DNA of 36,096 nucleotides, from assembly GCA_900541715.1 (NCBI GenBank), contig UQLI01000024.1, positions 1 to 36,096 of the forward strand, in the 5' to 3' direction. This document shows positions 23,151 through 30,490 of the stretch, in pieces. The notes under the pieces are model-generated. The model did not search any database. It was not told where the DNA came from and saw only the letters and a program-made list of their open reading frames with translations. Numbering within the stretch: position 1 is the stretch's first letter; each line of letters opens with the position of its first letter. The stretch comes from an uncultured Collinsella sp. Lineage in GTDB: Bacteria; Actinomycetota; Coriobacteriia; Coriobacteriales; Coriobacteriaceae. Position numbers and translations under genes: made by a program.

Positions 23151-24098
23151 ATGACTACCCATCAGCCGATCGATGTTGCTATTATCGGTGGCGGCCCCGC
23201 GGGCTATGCTGCCGCCATTTACGCTGCGCGCTCCAACCTAACGACGACCGTGATTGAACAGGGCATGTCGGGAGGACAGATCGCCACAACCAATGAGGTC
23301 GAGAACTATCCGGGCATTCCGCTCTTGAGTGGCGCCGAACTTGGCGAGCGTTTTCAGCAGCATGCAGAGGGCCTGGGAGCACAGGTTACATGGAGCATGG
23401 TTACGGGTATCGATTACGATGCCGATACGGCGCTGTTTACGGTGCATCACGATTTGGGCGATACGTTGGCCTCGAGCGTTATCGCTTGCATGGGTGCCAC
23501 GCCGCGATCTGCTGGTTTTGTTGGCGAGGATACGTATCGCGGTCGCGGCGTTTCGTATTGCGCGACGTGCGACGGCATGTTCTTTCGCGGCAAGCAGGTC
23601 TTTGTCATCGGCGGCGGCAATGCCGCCTGCGAGGAAGCTCTGTTCTTGTCAGAAATCGCCAGCAGCGTGACCATCGTGCTGCGTCGCGATCAGTTTCGTG
23701 CGCCTGATGGTGTTGTTCAGAAGGTGCTCGAAAAGGACAATATTACAGTTAGGTACCAAACTAGTATTGTGGAGCTCTCGGGCGAAGCCATGCCAACGAC
23801 GATCACCTTTAAGGACAATGCATCCGGTGAGACTCATACCGAGTCATTTGAGCCCGGCTCGTTTGGCATCTTTGTCTTTACCGGAACGCAACCCCATACC
23901 GAACTTGTCGAGCATCTAGTTGATTTGGCGCCGGACGGCGGTATTGTTACTGATGATTCCATGGCGACCCGCACGCTAGGTCTATTTGCCGCTGGCGATA
24001 TCCGTTCCAAGCGCTTACGTCAGGTTGTGACCGCCGTTTCTGACGGAGCCATAGCAGCAACGGGCGCATACGCGTTTCTCCGCGGATTAGTACGATAA
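23151..24098 (+). CDS. trxB: Thioredoxin reductase-like flavoprotein
   Basis: 315 residues, standard length for low-molecular-weight thioredoxin reductase. FAD motif IIGGGPAGYAAAIYAARSN (from residue 11), redox pair C137-A-T-C140 (SYCATCDGMFF), NAD(P)-type GGGNAACEEALFL, and the C-terminal GLFAAGDIRSKRLRQVVTA FAD loop. It reduces thioredoxin with NADPH, although some coriobacterial relatives use ferredoxin or other donors. The start at ATG 23151 follows ACAGGAGG; the frame is open to 23076 but without a ribosome site. A terminator follows at 24131. Confidence 0.93.
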   Translation: MTTHQPIDVAIIGGGPAGYAAAIYAARSNLTTTVIEQGMSGGQIATTNEVENYPGIPLLSGAELGERFQQHAEGLGAQVTWSMVTGIDYDADTALFTVHHDLGDTLASSVIACMGATPRSAGFVGEDTYRGRGVSYCATCDGMFFRGKQVFVIGGGNAACEEALFLSEIASSVTIVLRRDQFRAPDGVVQKVLEKDNITVRYQTSIVELSGEAMPTTITFKDNASGETHTESFEPGSFGIFVFTGTQPHTELVEHLVDLAPDGGIVTDDSMATRTLGLFAAGDIRSKRLRQVVTAVSDGAIAATGAYAFLRGLVR

Positions 24099-24130
24099 TA
24101 TATCTTATGTAAGGTTGCTATCTTTAATAC

Positions 24131-24176
24131 AAAGTGGTTGGACGGTGCATCAATGTGCTGTCCAACCACTTTTACT
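24131..24176 (+). terminator. Rho-independent terminator of trxB
   Basis: AAAGTGGTTGGAC (24131-24143) pairs with GTCCAACCACTTT (24160-24172), followed by TTTACTTT. Classical form. Confidence 0.85.
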
Positions 24177-24181
24177 TTCCT

Positions 24182-24208
24182 GCTATATAGTATGCAAAAC
24201 TAGATAAC
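24182..24208. promoter_or_regulatory. Operator copy 1, upstream of the DUF1836 gene
   Basis: GCTATATAGT-7 nt-ACTAGATAAC, 27 nt. It is nearly identical to the perfect palindrome upstream of degV at 25856-25882 (21 of the first 25 bases are plainly shared, including the CAAAACTAGATA half). It ends 6 nt before the -10-like TACAAT (24215-24220), where a repressor would block the -35 region. The probable ligand is the product of the gene that follows. Confidence 0.7.
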
Positions 24209-24244
24209 CTAGAATACAATATAGCTAATGAACGGAGGATCCTT

Positions 24245-24856
24245 ATGAACCACGCCAAACGCGTTATCCCGATGTCCGATTCGTCGGTCAGCATTAAGCC
24301 TGAGGATATTCAGCCCACTGTGCTGCCCGATGCATTTATTCAGTCCGATATCGTGCGCAAACTTAATACGTTGAGTCTGCCGCGCTATAACCAGTTGCCC
24401 AATGTGACGCTCTACCGCGACCAGGTTATTGAGTATGTTACGCTGTGGATGGAGCCGCTGTCCATTTGCGTTGAGCAGCCTATCATTACGCCATCGATGA
24501 TCAATAACTACGTAAAGGTCGGCCTAGTGCCTGCTCCGGTCAAAAAGCAATATGGCCGCGAGCAGATTGCCCGCCTGATCGCTATCTGCATCTTTAAGCA
24601 GGTGCTACCTATTGCTGCGGTGCAGGCACTCTTTAACATTCAGCGTTTGAGCTACGATGCCCCGACGGCCTTTGATTATGTGGTCGATCAGCTCGAGGCA
24701 TCGATTCGTGCGGCGTTTTCCGTCGAGCAGACTCCCGTGCCCGATACGGCGCATCAGGTAACGCGTGAGTCGCTGCTTGTGCGTAGCGCGGTATCGTCCT
24801 TCGTTTCGAAGGCGTACTTGATGAGCTATCTCAAGTTCAACGGGTTTAATAGCTAG
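24245..24856 (+). CDS. DUF1836 family putative transcriptional regulator
   Basis: 203 residues. The central part ITPSMINNYVKVGLVPAPVK followed by KQYGREQIARLIAICIFKQV is the DUF1836 signature, resembling a MerR-like winged helix (N-Y-V-K-x-G-L-V-P, Y-G-R-E-Q-I-A-R-L). The family is abundant in Firmicutes and often lies near degV-type genes. The protein is probably cytoplasmic; no membrane segment is seen. GGAGG lies upstream of ATG 24245. It shares a palindromic operator with the convergent degV gene, so autoregulation plus control of degV is the simplest reading. Function is otherwise unknown. Confidence 0.8.
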   Translation: MNHAKRVIPMSDSSVSIKPEDIQPTVLPDAFIQSDIVRKLNTLSLPRYNQLPNVTLYRDQVIEYVTLWMEPLSICVEQPIITPSMINNYVKVGLVPAPVKKQYGREQIARLIAICIFKQVLPIAAVQALFNIQRLSYDAPTAFDYVVDQLEASIRAAFSVEQTPVPDTAHQVTRESLLVRSAVSSFVSKAYLMSYLKFNGFNS

Positions 24857-24868
24857 CCGACGTATAAA

Positions 24869-24916
24869 ACGGGCGGGACAAAGAGCCATCTGTCGCTTTG
24901 TCCCGCCCGTATTTTT
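24869..24916. terminator. Bidirectional terminator between DUF1836 gene and degV
   Basis: ACGGGCGGGACAAAG (24869-24883) is the exact complement of CTTTGTCCCGCCCGT (24896-24910), followed by ATTTTTG on the + strand and preceded by ATAAAA, which gives a T-run on the - strand. It serves both convergent genes. Confidence 0.9.
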
Positions 24917-24929
24917 GCTTGGTTGGACT

Positions 24930-25796
24930 TTATTTGCCCGAAGCTACGCCCATGCCGTAGCCGATGATGAGGCCGTGCATCTCGGCGTAATAGGAATCCA
25001 GGCCGTTGCAGGGCATGATGATGGTCTTGGAGCCGGGCCAATGCTCGACTATGCGGTCAGTGAGCGCCTGGGCTCCAGCTTCGTTCTCAACGTGATCTAT
25101 GACGACCTCACCGCCCGTAAAGCCCTCGGCTTCCATAGTGTCGATGATCTTGTTGAGCATCTTTTTTTCGCCACGCGTGTGCCCGACGAGTTCGATTTTA
25201 CCGGCCTCACTCGCCGTGCCCAAAATGCGGATATTGAGCTTGTTGGCAATGACGCCGGCTGCCTTAGGGATACGTCCGGCTTTGGCGAGGTTTTCGTAAT
25301 TGCACAAACTGAAGAGGATTTTGCTGTTCTGTTCAAGGCTATCGAAGCATGCGCAAGCATCCTCGAATGAGACATTCGGATTGCTTGCAAGATAGCGGTC
25401 GAACAGCAAGAAAATGAGGTCCATTTTGCCGCCAGCTGCGCGTGAATTGACTAGATGAATCTGTCGGTCGGGCTCCTCGGCAAGAACCATATCGCGAGCC
25501 GTGGCTGCCGCGTTGTAGCTGCCCGACACGCCCTCAGAGATCGGCATGCAGATGGTCTTGTCTGCCAATTTGAAGAGCTCGGCCCACTCCCCTACGCTGG
25601 GACAAGCGCTCGAAGAAGCGTTCGTCTCCGCCTGAACAGCGCAGTTGAGCTCATGAACATCGAGCGAAAGGTCATCGACGAATTCATGCTCCCCCACTCG
25701 AATTTTGAGGGGCGCAAATGCAAAGGTGGTATGGGGCGCGGTCGGTTGCCAATCGCGGAGGTTGCAGCTTGAATCGGAGATAAGTGCCCAGCTCAT
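24930..25796 (-). CDS. DegV family fatty-acid-binding protein
   Basis: 288 residues, the usual DegV length. Opens with WALISDSSCNL (family: D-S-x-x-D/N). FVDDLSLDVHELN, SACPSVGEWAELF (the TSQPS-like motif) and CMPISEGVSGSYNAAATARD are characteristic, and the end carries the Gly-rich IIGYGMGVASGK. DegV proteins bind fatty acids and, with FakA-type kinases, feed exogenous fatty acids into phospholipids; no fakA is in this window. The ribosome site AGAAAGGA precedes ATG. TATAAT (25831-25826 on the - strand) is a good -10, with the palindromic operator just upstream. Confidence 0.88.
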   Translation of the reverse strand: MSWALISDSSCNLRDWQPTAPHTTFAFAPLKIRVGEHEFVDDLSLDVHELNCAVQAETNASSSACPSVGEWAELFKLADKTICMPISEGVSGSYNAAATARDMVLAEEPDRQIHLVNSRAAGGKMDLIFLLFDRYLASNPNVSFEDACACFDSLEQNSKILFSLCNYENLAKAGRIPKAAGVIANKLNIRILGTASEAGKIELVGHTRGEKKMLNKIIDTMEAEGFTGGEVVIDHVENEAGAQALTDRIVEHWPGSKTIIMPCNGLDSYYAEMHGLIIGYGMGVASGK

Positions 25797-25825
25797 AGAG
25801 GGTCCTTTCTAATCGTTCCCATTCA

Positions 25826-25884
25826 ATTATAGCCATCTTGCAGACCGATTGGGCCGCTATCTAGTATTCAAAACTAGATAGCGG
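25826..25884 (-). promoter_or_regulatory. degV promoter and operator copy 2
   Basis: A perfect palindrome with 12-bp arms, CCGCTATCTAGT (25854-25865) and ACTAGATAGCGG (25873-25884), separated by ATTCAAA, abuts the expected -35 position for the TATAAT at 25826-25831. The same operator stands before the DUF1836 gene. Its position could serve repression or activation. Confidence 0.72.
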
Positions 25885-25904
25885 ACTGCACTAAAGGCAA
25901 AAGA

Positions 25905-25944
25905 ATGGACCCCATGACTCAAAGCCACGAGGTCCATATCCGTT
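25905..25944 (-). terminator. Probable terminator of the NlpC/P60 operon
   Basis: ATGGACC (25905-25911) pairs with GGTCCAT (25931-25937). Read on the - strand the stem is followed by TCTTTTGCC. The stem is only 7 bp with a 19-nt loop, so confidence is modest, but it lies just past the end of the long - strand operon. Confidence 0.5.
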
Positions 25945-25960
25945 TGCTTTATCTGAATAC

Positions 25961-27088
25961 TTAGTAGCGCACGAAAATGTAGTTATTGTTCATGCCGGCG
26001 GCAACGGAGCTGATGATGACACCCGTGTTGTAGTCGGAAGCATGAATCATCTGACCACCACCGATGTAAATGCCGGTGTGGTACGAGTTGACCACAACGT
26101 CACCGGGCTGCGGATCGGACACACGCGTCCAGCCCATAAAGGTACCCGTGGTGCCCAGGCGGCAATAGCGACCAGTGAGGCAATAGCTAACAAAACCAGA
26201 GCAGTCGAAGCTGTTCGGGCCAATTCCGCCCCAGGAATAAGCGCAACCAAGCTTACTGTATGCACGCGAGACAACAGAACCGCCGTCGACGGACTGGCTC
26301 GGAGCAGAAGGCGTCGGAGCCGGAGCAGGCGTGGAGGGCTGCGGCGTCGGAGCAGGTGCCGGCGTAGGAGCCGGAGTGTTGCCGCCCTGGTTGTTGTTAT
26401 TGCTGGTCTGGCCACCGTTGTTGGTGTTCTCGGTCGTACCGGCAGTCTCGTTGCTCACCGTGGCCTTCTCGGCGGTGCTGGCGTTGATGCCGGCCTGCAG
26501 CGCGGCGTTGGCCTCGGCCTCGGCGGCAAGCTCGGCCTGCAGCTGCGAATCCAGGGAGTTTACGACGCTCTGGGCTTCAGCCTGCTGGGCGTTAAGCTCG
26601 TCGACCTTCTTTTGCGTGGCGGCGACGTTCTTCTCCTGCTCGGCCTGCTTATCGGTGAGCTGCTGCTTAAGCTCCTTGACCTCTTGAATGGTCTGAGCTT
26701 GCTTATCGGAAACTTTGCCGTAGTAGAACAGACGGTTGAGCATATCGCTCAGGTCATCGACACCCGTCAGAACCTGAAGCAAGCTCAGGCCGCCGGTCTT
26801 ATACTCGCCGGCGACATAGGTCGAGAGCTTAGCCTGACCATCGGCGATCTCCTGCTGCTTTTGCGTGATCTCGCCGGCAGTCTGATCGAGCGCCTGTGTC
26901 TGCGTGGCGAGCTCATCGTAAATCTGCTGAGTTTGGGTACCGATCTGCTCGAGCTTCGTACGAGCGCAGGCAAGGTCGGATGCGGTATCGGCGTAGGCAG
27001 GAGCCGCGAGGCCCAAGCCCAAAACACAAGCGAGGGTTGCCGTAGCAGCGCAGCGTGCCATGTTTTTGTGCGTGTTTGCTGTGCGCAT
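25961..27088 (-). CDS. Secreted NlpC/P60 peptidoglycan hydrolase with coiled coil
   Basis: 375 residues. Signal peptide with cleavage after AAPAYA (about residue 33). A long coiled coil follows (about 35-205), rich in Gln/Ala/Lys, of the PcsB/CwlO/RipC kind; then a Gly/Asn and Pro/Ala-rich linker (about 215-270); then an NlpC/P60 domain with catalytic Cys in DCSGFVSYC and His in NSYHTGIYIG. Such enzymes cut peptide cross-links for daughter-cell separation and usually need activation through the coiled coil by FtsEX. It is the last gene of the pgsA2-FHA-merR-apt transcript, 32 nt behind apt. Confidence 0.9.
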   Translation of the reverse strand: MRTANTHKNMARCAATATLACVLGLGLAAPAYADTASDLACARTKLEQIGTQTQQIYDELATQTQALDQTAGEITQKQQEIADGQAKLSTYVAGEYKTGGLSLLQVLTGVDDLSDMLNRLFYYGKVSDKQAQTIQEVKELKQQLTDKQAEQEKNVAATQKKVDELNAQQAEAQSVVNSLDSQLQAELAAEAEANAALQAGINASTAEKATVSNETAGTTENTNNGGQTSNNNNQGGNTPAPTPAPAPTPQPSTPAPAPTPSAPSQSVDGGSVVSRAYSKLGCAYSWGGIGPNSFDCSGFVSYCLTGRYCRLGTTGTFMGWTRVSDPQPGDVVVNSYHTGIYIGGGQMIHASDYNTGVIISSVAAGMNNNYIFVRY

Positions 27089-27120
27089 GTAGCTTCCTTT
27101 CCAGTAACTAAGGGTAACGG

Positions 27121-27651
27121 CTAGTCCACCGTCACCAGGCTAAAGAGCTCCGCATCGTCATTAGACGGTGTGAGCTTCTCGCGCGGGTTGAGAAACGCAA
27201 GCTCAAGGATACAACCGTAACCGACAAGCTTTGCGCCCATATCTCGCACCAGTTTACCTGTTGCCTCGACGGTTCCGCCCGTCGCGACCAAGTCGTCCAG
27301 AATCAACACGGTATCTTTAGAGCTGATAGCGTCGGCGTGGATCTCAATTGAATCGGTGCCGTACTCGAGCTCGTAGCTCTGACTTACGGTCTCGCGCGGT
27401 AGCTTGCCAGGTTTACGTGCGGGAACAAAGCCGGCGCCAAGGGCTACAGCCACCGGTACGCCAACCATAAAGCCGCGAGCCTCGGGACCCACGACCTTGG
27501 TGATTCCCATGCCGGCAAAGTGCTCGGCGAGGGCATCGGTCATGGCTTTGAGCGCCTCGGGATTGCCAAAGAGCGGCGTGATGTCTTTAAAGATGACTCC
27601 GGGCTCGGGATAGTCGGGGATGTCGACGATTTGAGATTCGAAGTCGTACAT
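27121..27651 (-). CDS. apt: Adenine phosphoribosyltransferase
   Basis: Purine salvage: adenine + PRPP to AMP. 176 residues. The PRPP-binding loop is VLILDDLVATGGT (115-127); VGPEARGFMVGVPVA and FVPARKPGKLP are typical of Apt. Start 27651 is preceded by AAAGG; a frame start at 27666 overlaps that site and is rejected. It lies 40 nt behind the MerR gene in the same direction. Confidence 0.94.
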   Translation of the reverse strand: MYDFESQIVDIPDYPEPGVIFKDITPLFGNPEALKAMTDALAEHFAGMGITKVVGPEARGFMVGVPVAVALGAGFVPARKPGKLPRETVSQSYELEYGTDSIEIHADAISSKDTVLILDDLVATGGTVEATGKLVRDMGAKLVGYGCILELAFLNPREKLTPSNDDAELFSLVTVD

Positions 27652-27691
27652 TGCATGACCTTTCAATGGGTTGCCGAAATTTCAGCAGCGT

Positions 27692-28570
27692 TTATTTGCC
27701 CGCGGTGGCGGCGCCGGATTGCGAAGGGGCGACGACTTTGAGCGGCTTTACGAGAGAATCCTCGTGCGAAACCGGCGCGGCTGGCTCTTCGTTTTTGGCC
27801 TTGGTGGACTCGGAACGCGTGATTTCCTCATCGAGTGCATCGATGTCGGCGTCCTCGACCACGGCGTTGAGCGACTCAAAAACGCGGTTCTTGAGCAGCG
27901 CAGTGTGCACGCCCTCCGTCAGGTCGTGAAGCTTCTTAAACGCACGCTCGAGCTTGGCGTCGCGCTCGTCATCGGAGGTATCCATTCCGAGCATGCTCAC
28001 GAGCACCTGCTCAAACATCGAGGACTCGCGGTTAGCGGAAGACACGTACTGACGCAGGTTGCGTGGCTCGATATGGAAGCGCGACAGCTCGGAGCAGTAA
28101 CGGATGATCGGAAAATCGCGACCATCGACGAGCTCGCGGTTCTGCGGGCTTTTGATGATGCGAATGAGGTCGTTTTCGGCGAGCGAGCGGATAAACGAAA
28201 TCTCGACGCCCAGCATATCGGGAATGGTCTCGATGGGATGCAGCTTTTGCTTAGTCTCCTTGGGCTCCGTCTTGAGCGGAACATCGGACAGCAAGCCCAC
28301 CTCGTAGGCGAGCGTTGACAGGTCCGTGGCGTTTTCCAAGCGCTGCTTAATCACGTTGAGCGGCATGTAGCGGGTCTTCTGCAAGTGCAGGATGACCTCC
28401 AGGCGATCAACGTCCTCTTTGGAGTACTGACGGTATCCCTTAGGCGTACGATGAGGGGTAATGAGCCCCTCATCCTCTAGAAATCTAATTTTTGAGTTCG
28501 AAAGATCGGGGTATGCGCCTCGAAGTAGGTTGACGACTTGGCCGATACTCAGATAGTTGCGTTCGGCCAT
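27692..28570 (-). CDS. MerR-type regulator, FtsR-like
   Basis: 292 residues. N-terminal MerR winged helix (YLSIGQVVNLLRGAYPDLSN, then SKIRFLEDEGLITPHRTPKG, then YRQYSKEDVDRLEVI), a middle segment with a second HTH-like stretch (TIPDMLGVEISFIRSLAEND), and a Lys/Glu/Ala-rich tail. No metal-binding cysteine set is evident. The arrangement pgsA-FHA-MerR is that of mycobacterial Rv1822/garA/Rv1828 and corynebacterial FtsR, a regulator of ftsZ expression. Orthology is inferred from position and length. Starts 3 nt after the FHA gene. Confidence 0.85.
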   Translation of the reverse strand: MAERNYLSIGQVVNLLRGAYPDLSNSKIRFLEDEGLITPHRTPKGYRQYSKEDVDRLEVILHLQKTRYMPLNVIKQRLENATDLSTLAYEVGLLSDVPLKTEPKETKQKLHPIETIPDMLGVEISFIRSLAENDLIRIIKSPQNRELVDGRDFPIIRYCSELSRFHIEPRNLRQYVSSANRESSMFEQVLVSMLGMDTSDDERDAKLERAFKKLHDLTEGVHTALLKNRVFESLNAVVEDADIDALDEEITRSESTKAKNEEPAAPVSHEDSLVKPLKVVAPSQSGAATAGK

Positions 28571-28573
28571 GCC

Positions 28574-29008
28574 CTACTCACCGGTTTCGATGCGCTCCGG
28601 CGTGCTCTCGTGGTAGATGAGCGTAAACGTACCGATCTGGACGGAAGAACCGTCGTGCAGCGGGGCTGCATTGACGATGGCACCGTCGACCCAGGTGCCA
28701 TTGAGCGAGCCCAAGTCCTCGATGCGAGCGCCGAGGCCCTCGCGAATAATGCGCGCGTGGCTGCGCGAAACGGTCATGTCATTGAGGAAGATGCCGTTTG
28801 CAGGATCGCGGCCGATGGTGGTCACGTCGTCCTCGAGCTCAAAAGCGGCACCAGTCTGCGGACCCTTGACGATGGACAGAACGGGGGCGGTGATGCGCAC
28901 GTTGGCCATGAGGTCGGGAACGGTGACGTCGCTTGAAGGCAAGCGGAATACGCAGGTAGCGTCAGCAGTCTTATCATTCTGAGGCATATTGTTAACCATG
29001 TTGTCCAT
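28574..29008 (-). CDS. FHA-domain signalling protein, GarA/OdhI-like
   Basis: 144 residues. A short N-terminal tail is followed by an FHA domain (about 45-135): GAAFELEDDVTTIGRDPANG, IFLNDMTVSRSHARI, DLGSLNGTWVDG. GarA/OdhI proteins are phosphorylated on an N-terminal Thr by PknB-type kinases, which makes the FHA domain bind its own tail and releases 2-oxoglutarate-linked enzymes. The tail here reads DATCVFR against ETTSVFR in GarA: the second Thr (PknB site) is kept, the first (PknG site) is Ala. The start at 29008 is preceded by TTAGGGGT. Same operon as the MerR gene (3-nt gap). Confidence 0.88.
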   Translation of the reverse strand: MDNMVNNMPQNDKTADATCVFRLPSSDVTVPDLMANVRITAPVLSIVKGPQTGAAFELEDDVTTIGRDPANGIFLNDMTVSRSHARIIREGLGARIEDLGSLNGTWVDGAIVNAAPLHDGSSVQIGTFTLIYHESTPERIETGE

Positions 29009-29074
29009 GACAACCCCTAACTTATCGCGGACGTGCCGCAAATAATGAACCGTACGTAATCATACCCCAACGAA

Positions 29075-29779
29075 TCAGTCTTCGATTTCAGGGTTCAGAA
29101 AGTCGATGTCCTCGTCTTCGGGATGCATGAGAGCCTGTTTAATGGCCGCTCCGCCCTTAATGGAGTAGATGACAGCCGTGAGCATGGAGAAGATCACGCC
29201 GCCGTACACAAAGAAGATGCCGAGGGGCACCGAGCTTCCGTTGAGGCCTGGGAAGGCCGTAAGGGCTGAAGGCAAAAGATGCAGGCCGTCAATAACGGGG
29301 AACCCGAGTAGCATGAGCGAGAAGCCGGTCATGAGCAGCGCTGTGGCAATCTTTCCGGGGAAGACGACATCGATGGGGCGACGGTGATAATGGCGCACGA
29401 TAAGCGTGCCGATGCCCAGATAGATGTCGCGGCCAATAATGAGCACGCAGACCCAGATGGGCAGCTCTCCGCGAACCACCAGTCCCAGCACGCCGGTGAA
29501 CAGCAGCGCACGGTCACAAATGGGATCCATGACCTTGCCGAGCCACGAGACCGTCTTAGTCATGCGGGCGATCTGACCGTCCATCCAGTCGGTGGAGGCG
29601 GCAACGGCGTAGATAACGATGGCGATGACGCGGTTGTTATCCGTCACAAACAGGTACAGAAATACCAGGGTGAGGATCAGGCGCGTAAAGGTGATGAAAT
29701 TGGAGATCGTAAAGATCTTATTCGACGGGTAATCGGAAGTGCCGATAAGCTCCTTTTTGATCTTCTTTTTGATGCCCAC
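29075..29779 (-). CDS. CDP-alcohol phosphatidyltransferase, PgsA-like (second copy)
   Basis: 234 residues from GTG 29779, chosen because GGGGGAG lies 4 nt upstream; the open frame to 29905 has no ribosome site at its ATGs and enters a hairpin. The catalytic motif is complete: DWMDGQIARMTKTVSWLGKV, then MDPICDR. Several membrane helices are present, with a basic N-terminus (KKKIKKE) and an acidic C-terminus (EDEDIDFLNPEIED). Probably phosphatidylglycerophosphate synthase, but phosphatidylinositol-type or cardiolipin synthesis is possible since another PgsA is at 8152-8790. First gene of a five-gene operon. Confidence 0.82.
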   Translation of the reverse strand: MGIKKKIKKELIGTSDYPSNKIFTISNFITFTRLILTLVFLYLFVTDNNRVIAIVIYAVAASTDWMDGQIARMTKTVSWLGKVMDPICDRALLFTGVLGLVVRGELPIWVCVLIIGRDIYLGIGTLIVRHYHRRPIDVVFPGKIATALLMTGFSLMLLGFPVIDGLHLLPSALTAFPGLNGSSVPLGIFFVYGGVIFSMLTAVIYSIKGGAAIKQALMHPEDEDIDFLNPEIED

Positions 29780-30020
29780 AGGACTCCCCCGCTGGTTAAC
29801 GACAAAACTTTCGATACTATACCCGTTCCGGCGATGTCTATCCAGCGCAGCCATAGAGAGTCCAGACATGTGGAAGGTGCTTTTAGGCGGCGGGGGATTT
29901 CGCATTCGTGTACATCAGCCTCCAAACATGTCGATTTTGGTGGCTGATGTACACGTTTTGATTCTGTGATTACATCGAGCGGGAATGTTGTTGCTTTAAG
30001 CAAAATAATCATGGTGATTA
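29780..30020. other. Intergenic: pgsA2 leader and large hairpin, no gene
   Basis: A stem CGTGTACATCAGCC (29907-29920) with GGCTGATGTACACG (29942-29955), one T-T mismatch and five further pairs (29922-29926 with 29936-29940), loop of 9 nt, followed on the + strand by TTTTGATTCTG. It resembles a + strand terminator, but no + strand gene precedes it. It could be a regulatory leader or the end of an unseen small RNA. Confidence 0.55.
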
Positions 30021-30055
30021 AAAACAAAAAAGGTCAGGCACTAGGTGCCTGACCT
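30021..30055 (-). terminator. Terminator of a tRNA-Pro transcription unit
   Basis: AGGTCAGGCAC (30031-30041) pairs perfectly with GTGCCTGACCT (30045-30055), loop TAG. On the - strand it is followed by a T-rich run (30030-30019). It lies 10 nt past the CCA end of the tRNA remnant, where a tRNA terminator is expected. Confidence 0.88.
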
Positions 30056-30064
30056 GCAAACTTC

Positions 30065-30109
30065 TGGTCGGGACGACTGGATTCGAACCAGCGACCCCTT
30101 GACCCCCAG
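30065..30109 (-). tRNA. 3' half of tRNA-Pro(GGG): probable attachment site
   Basis: Read on the - strand these 45 nt equal tRNA positions 32-76: anticodon loop CTGGGGG (anticodon GGG), 3' anticodon stem TCAAG, variable loop GGGTC, T arm GCTGG-TTCGAAT-CCAGT, acceptor strand CGTCCCG, discriminator A and encoded CCA. The 5' half (positions 1-31) is absent: the bases beyond 30109 do not continue the anticodon stem. This is not a functional tRNA. It is the duplicated 3' segment left when a tyrosine recombinase integrates at a tRNA gene. The intact tRNA should lie at the far end of the inserted element, on the - strand right of this window. Confidence 0.82.
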
Positions 30110-30111
30110 CG

Positions 30112-30184
30112 AGGTCAGAATGACCCTGACCTGTGCTTATTTTGTTAAAACACGCGCAGATAGCGCAAGTAGCGCATTTCCGCA
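30112..30184. repeat. Hairpin and 9-nt-spaced GCGCA repeats next to the att site
   Basis: AGGTCAG (30112-30118) pairs with CTGACCT (30126-30132). Then GCGCA occurs at 30154, 30163 and 30172, with CGCA at 30181, a 9-nt period. Short direct repeats beside an attachment core are what recombinase arm-binding sites look like; this is inference. Confidence 0.4.
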
Positions 30185-30490
30185 TTTGCAAATTTTACCA
30201 GCTCAGCGCGGTCTGTCCAGATAGCATATTTTCGGCTTCGAGGAGCGCGGTGCAGCCGATGATTTAATCAACGGGGGTAGGAGCCCCGAATCGTCGTCTC
30301 TCTGGGTTCCCGCAGGTGGGCCCTTCTGTTTCTAATCAACTGCGGATTCAGGAGCTATGTGGTCAATATAATACCGTTGAACCCGCGTATCGATACCGCC
30401 CAGCCATTCGCCTCGCCCCCGTCGCACGCATCTTCATTCGGTCTGTCATTATAAATCTATCGATGACTTGAGAAATGTAGGTGCTTCTAA
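30185..30490. other. Gene-free stretch before the ABC gene
   Basis: About 300 nt with no credible reading frame. TATAAT at 30367-30372 and TATAAA near 30452 are possible -10 elements for the following gene, but no matching -35 was found. Nothing else recognised. Confidence 0.35.

Noticed and set aside
26042..27124. 360-codon + strand frame over the NlpC/P60 gene
   Set aside because: Antisense to a gene with a signal peptide, coiled coil and catalytic Cys/His; the frame is a by-product of its repetitive codons.
30065..30180. Complete tRNA gene with an intron
   Set aside because: The 5' half is not found on the - strand within the following bases, and bacterial tRNA introns at this site would need group I sequence, which is not seen. 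A truncated 3' copy fits better.
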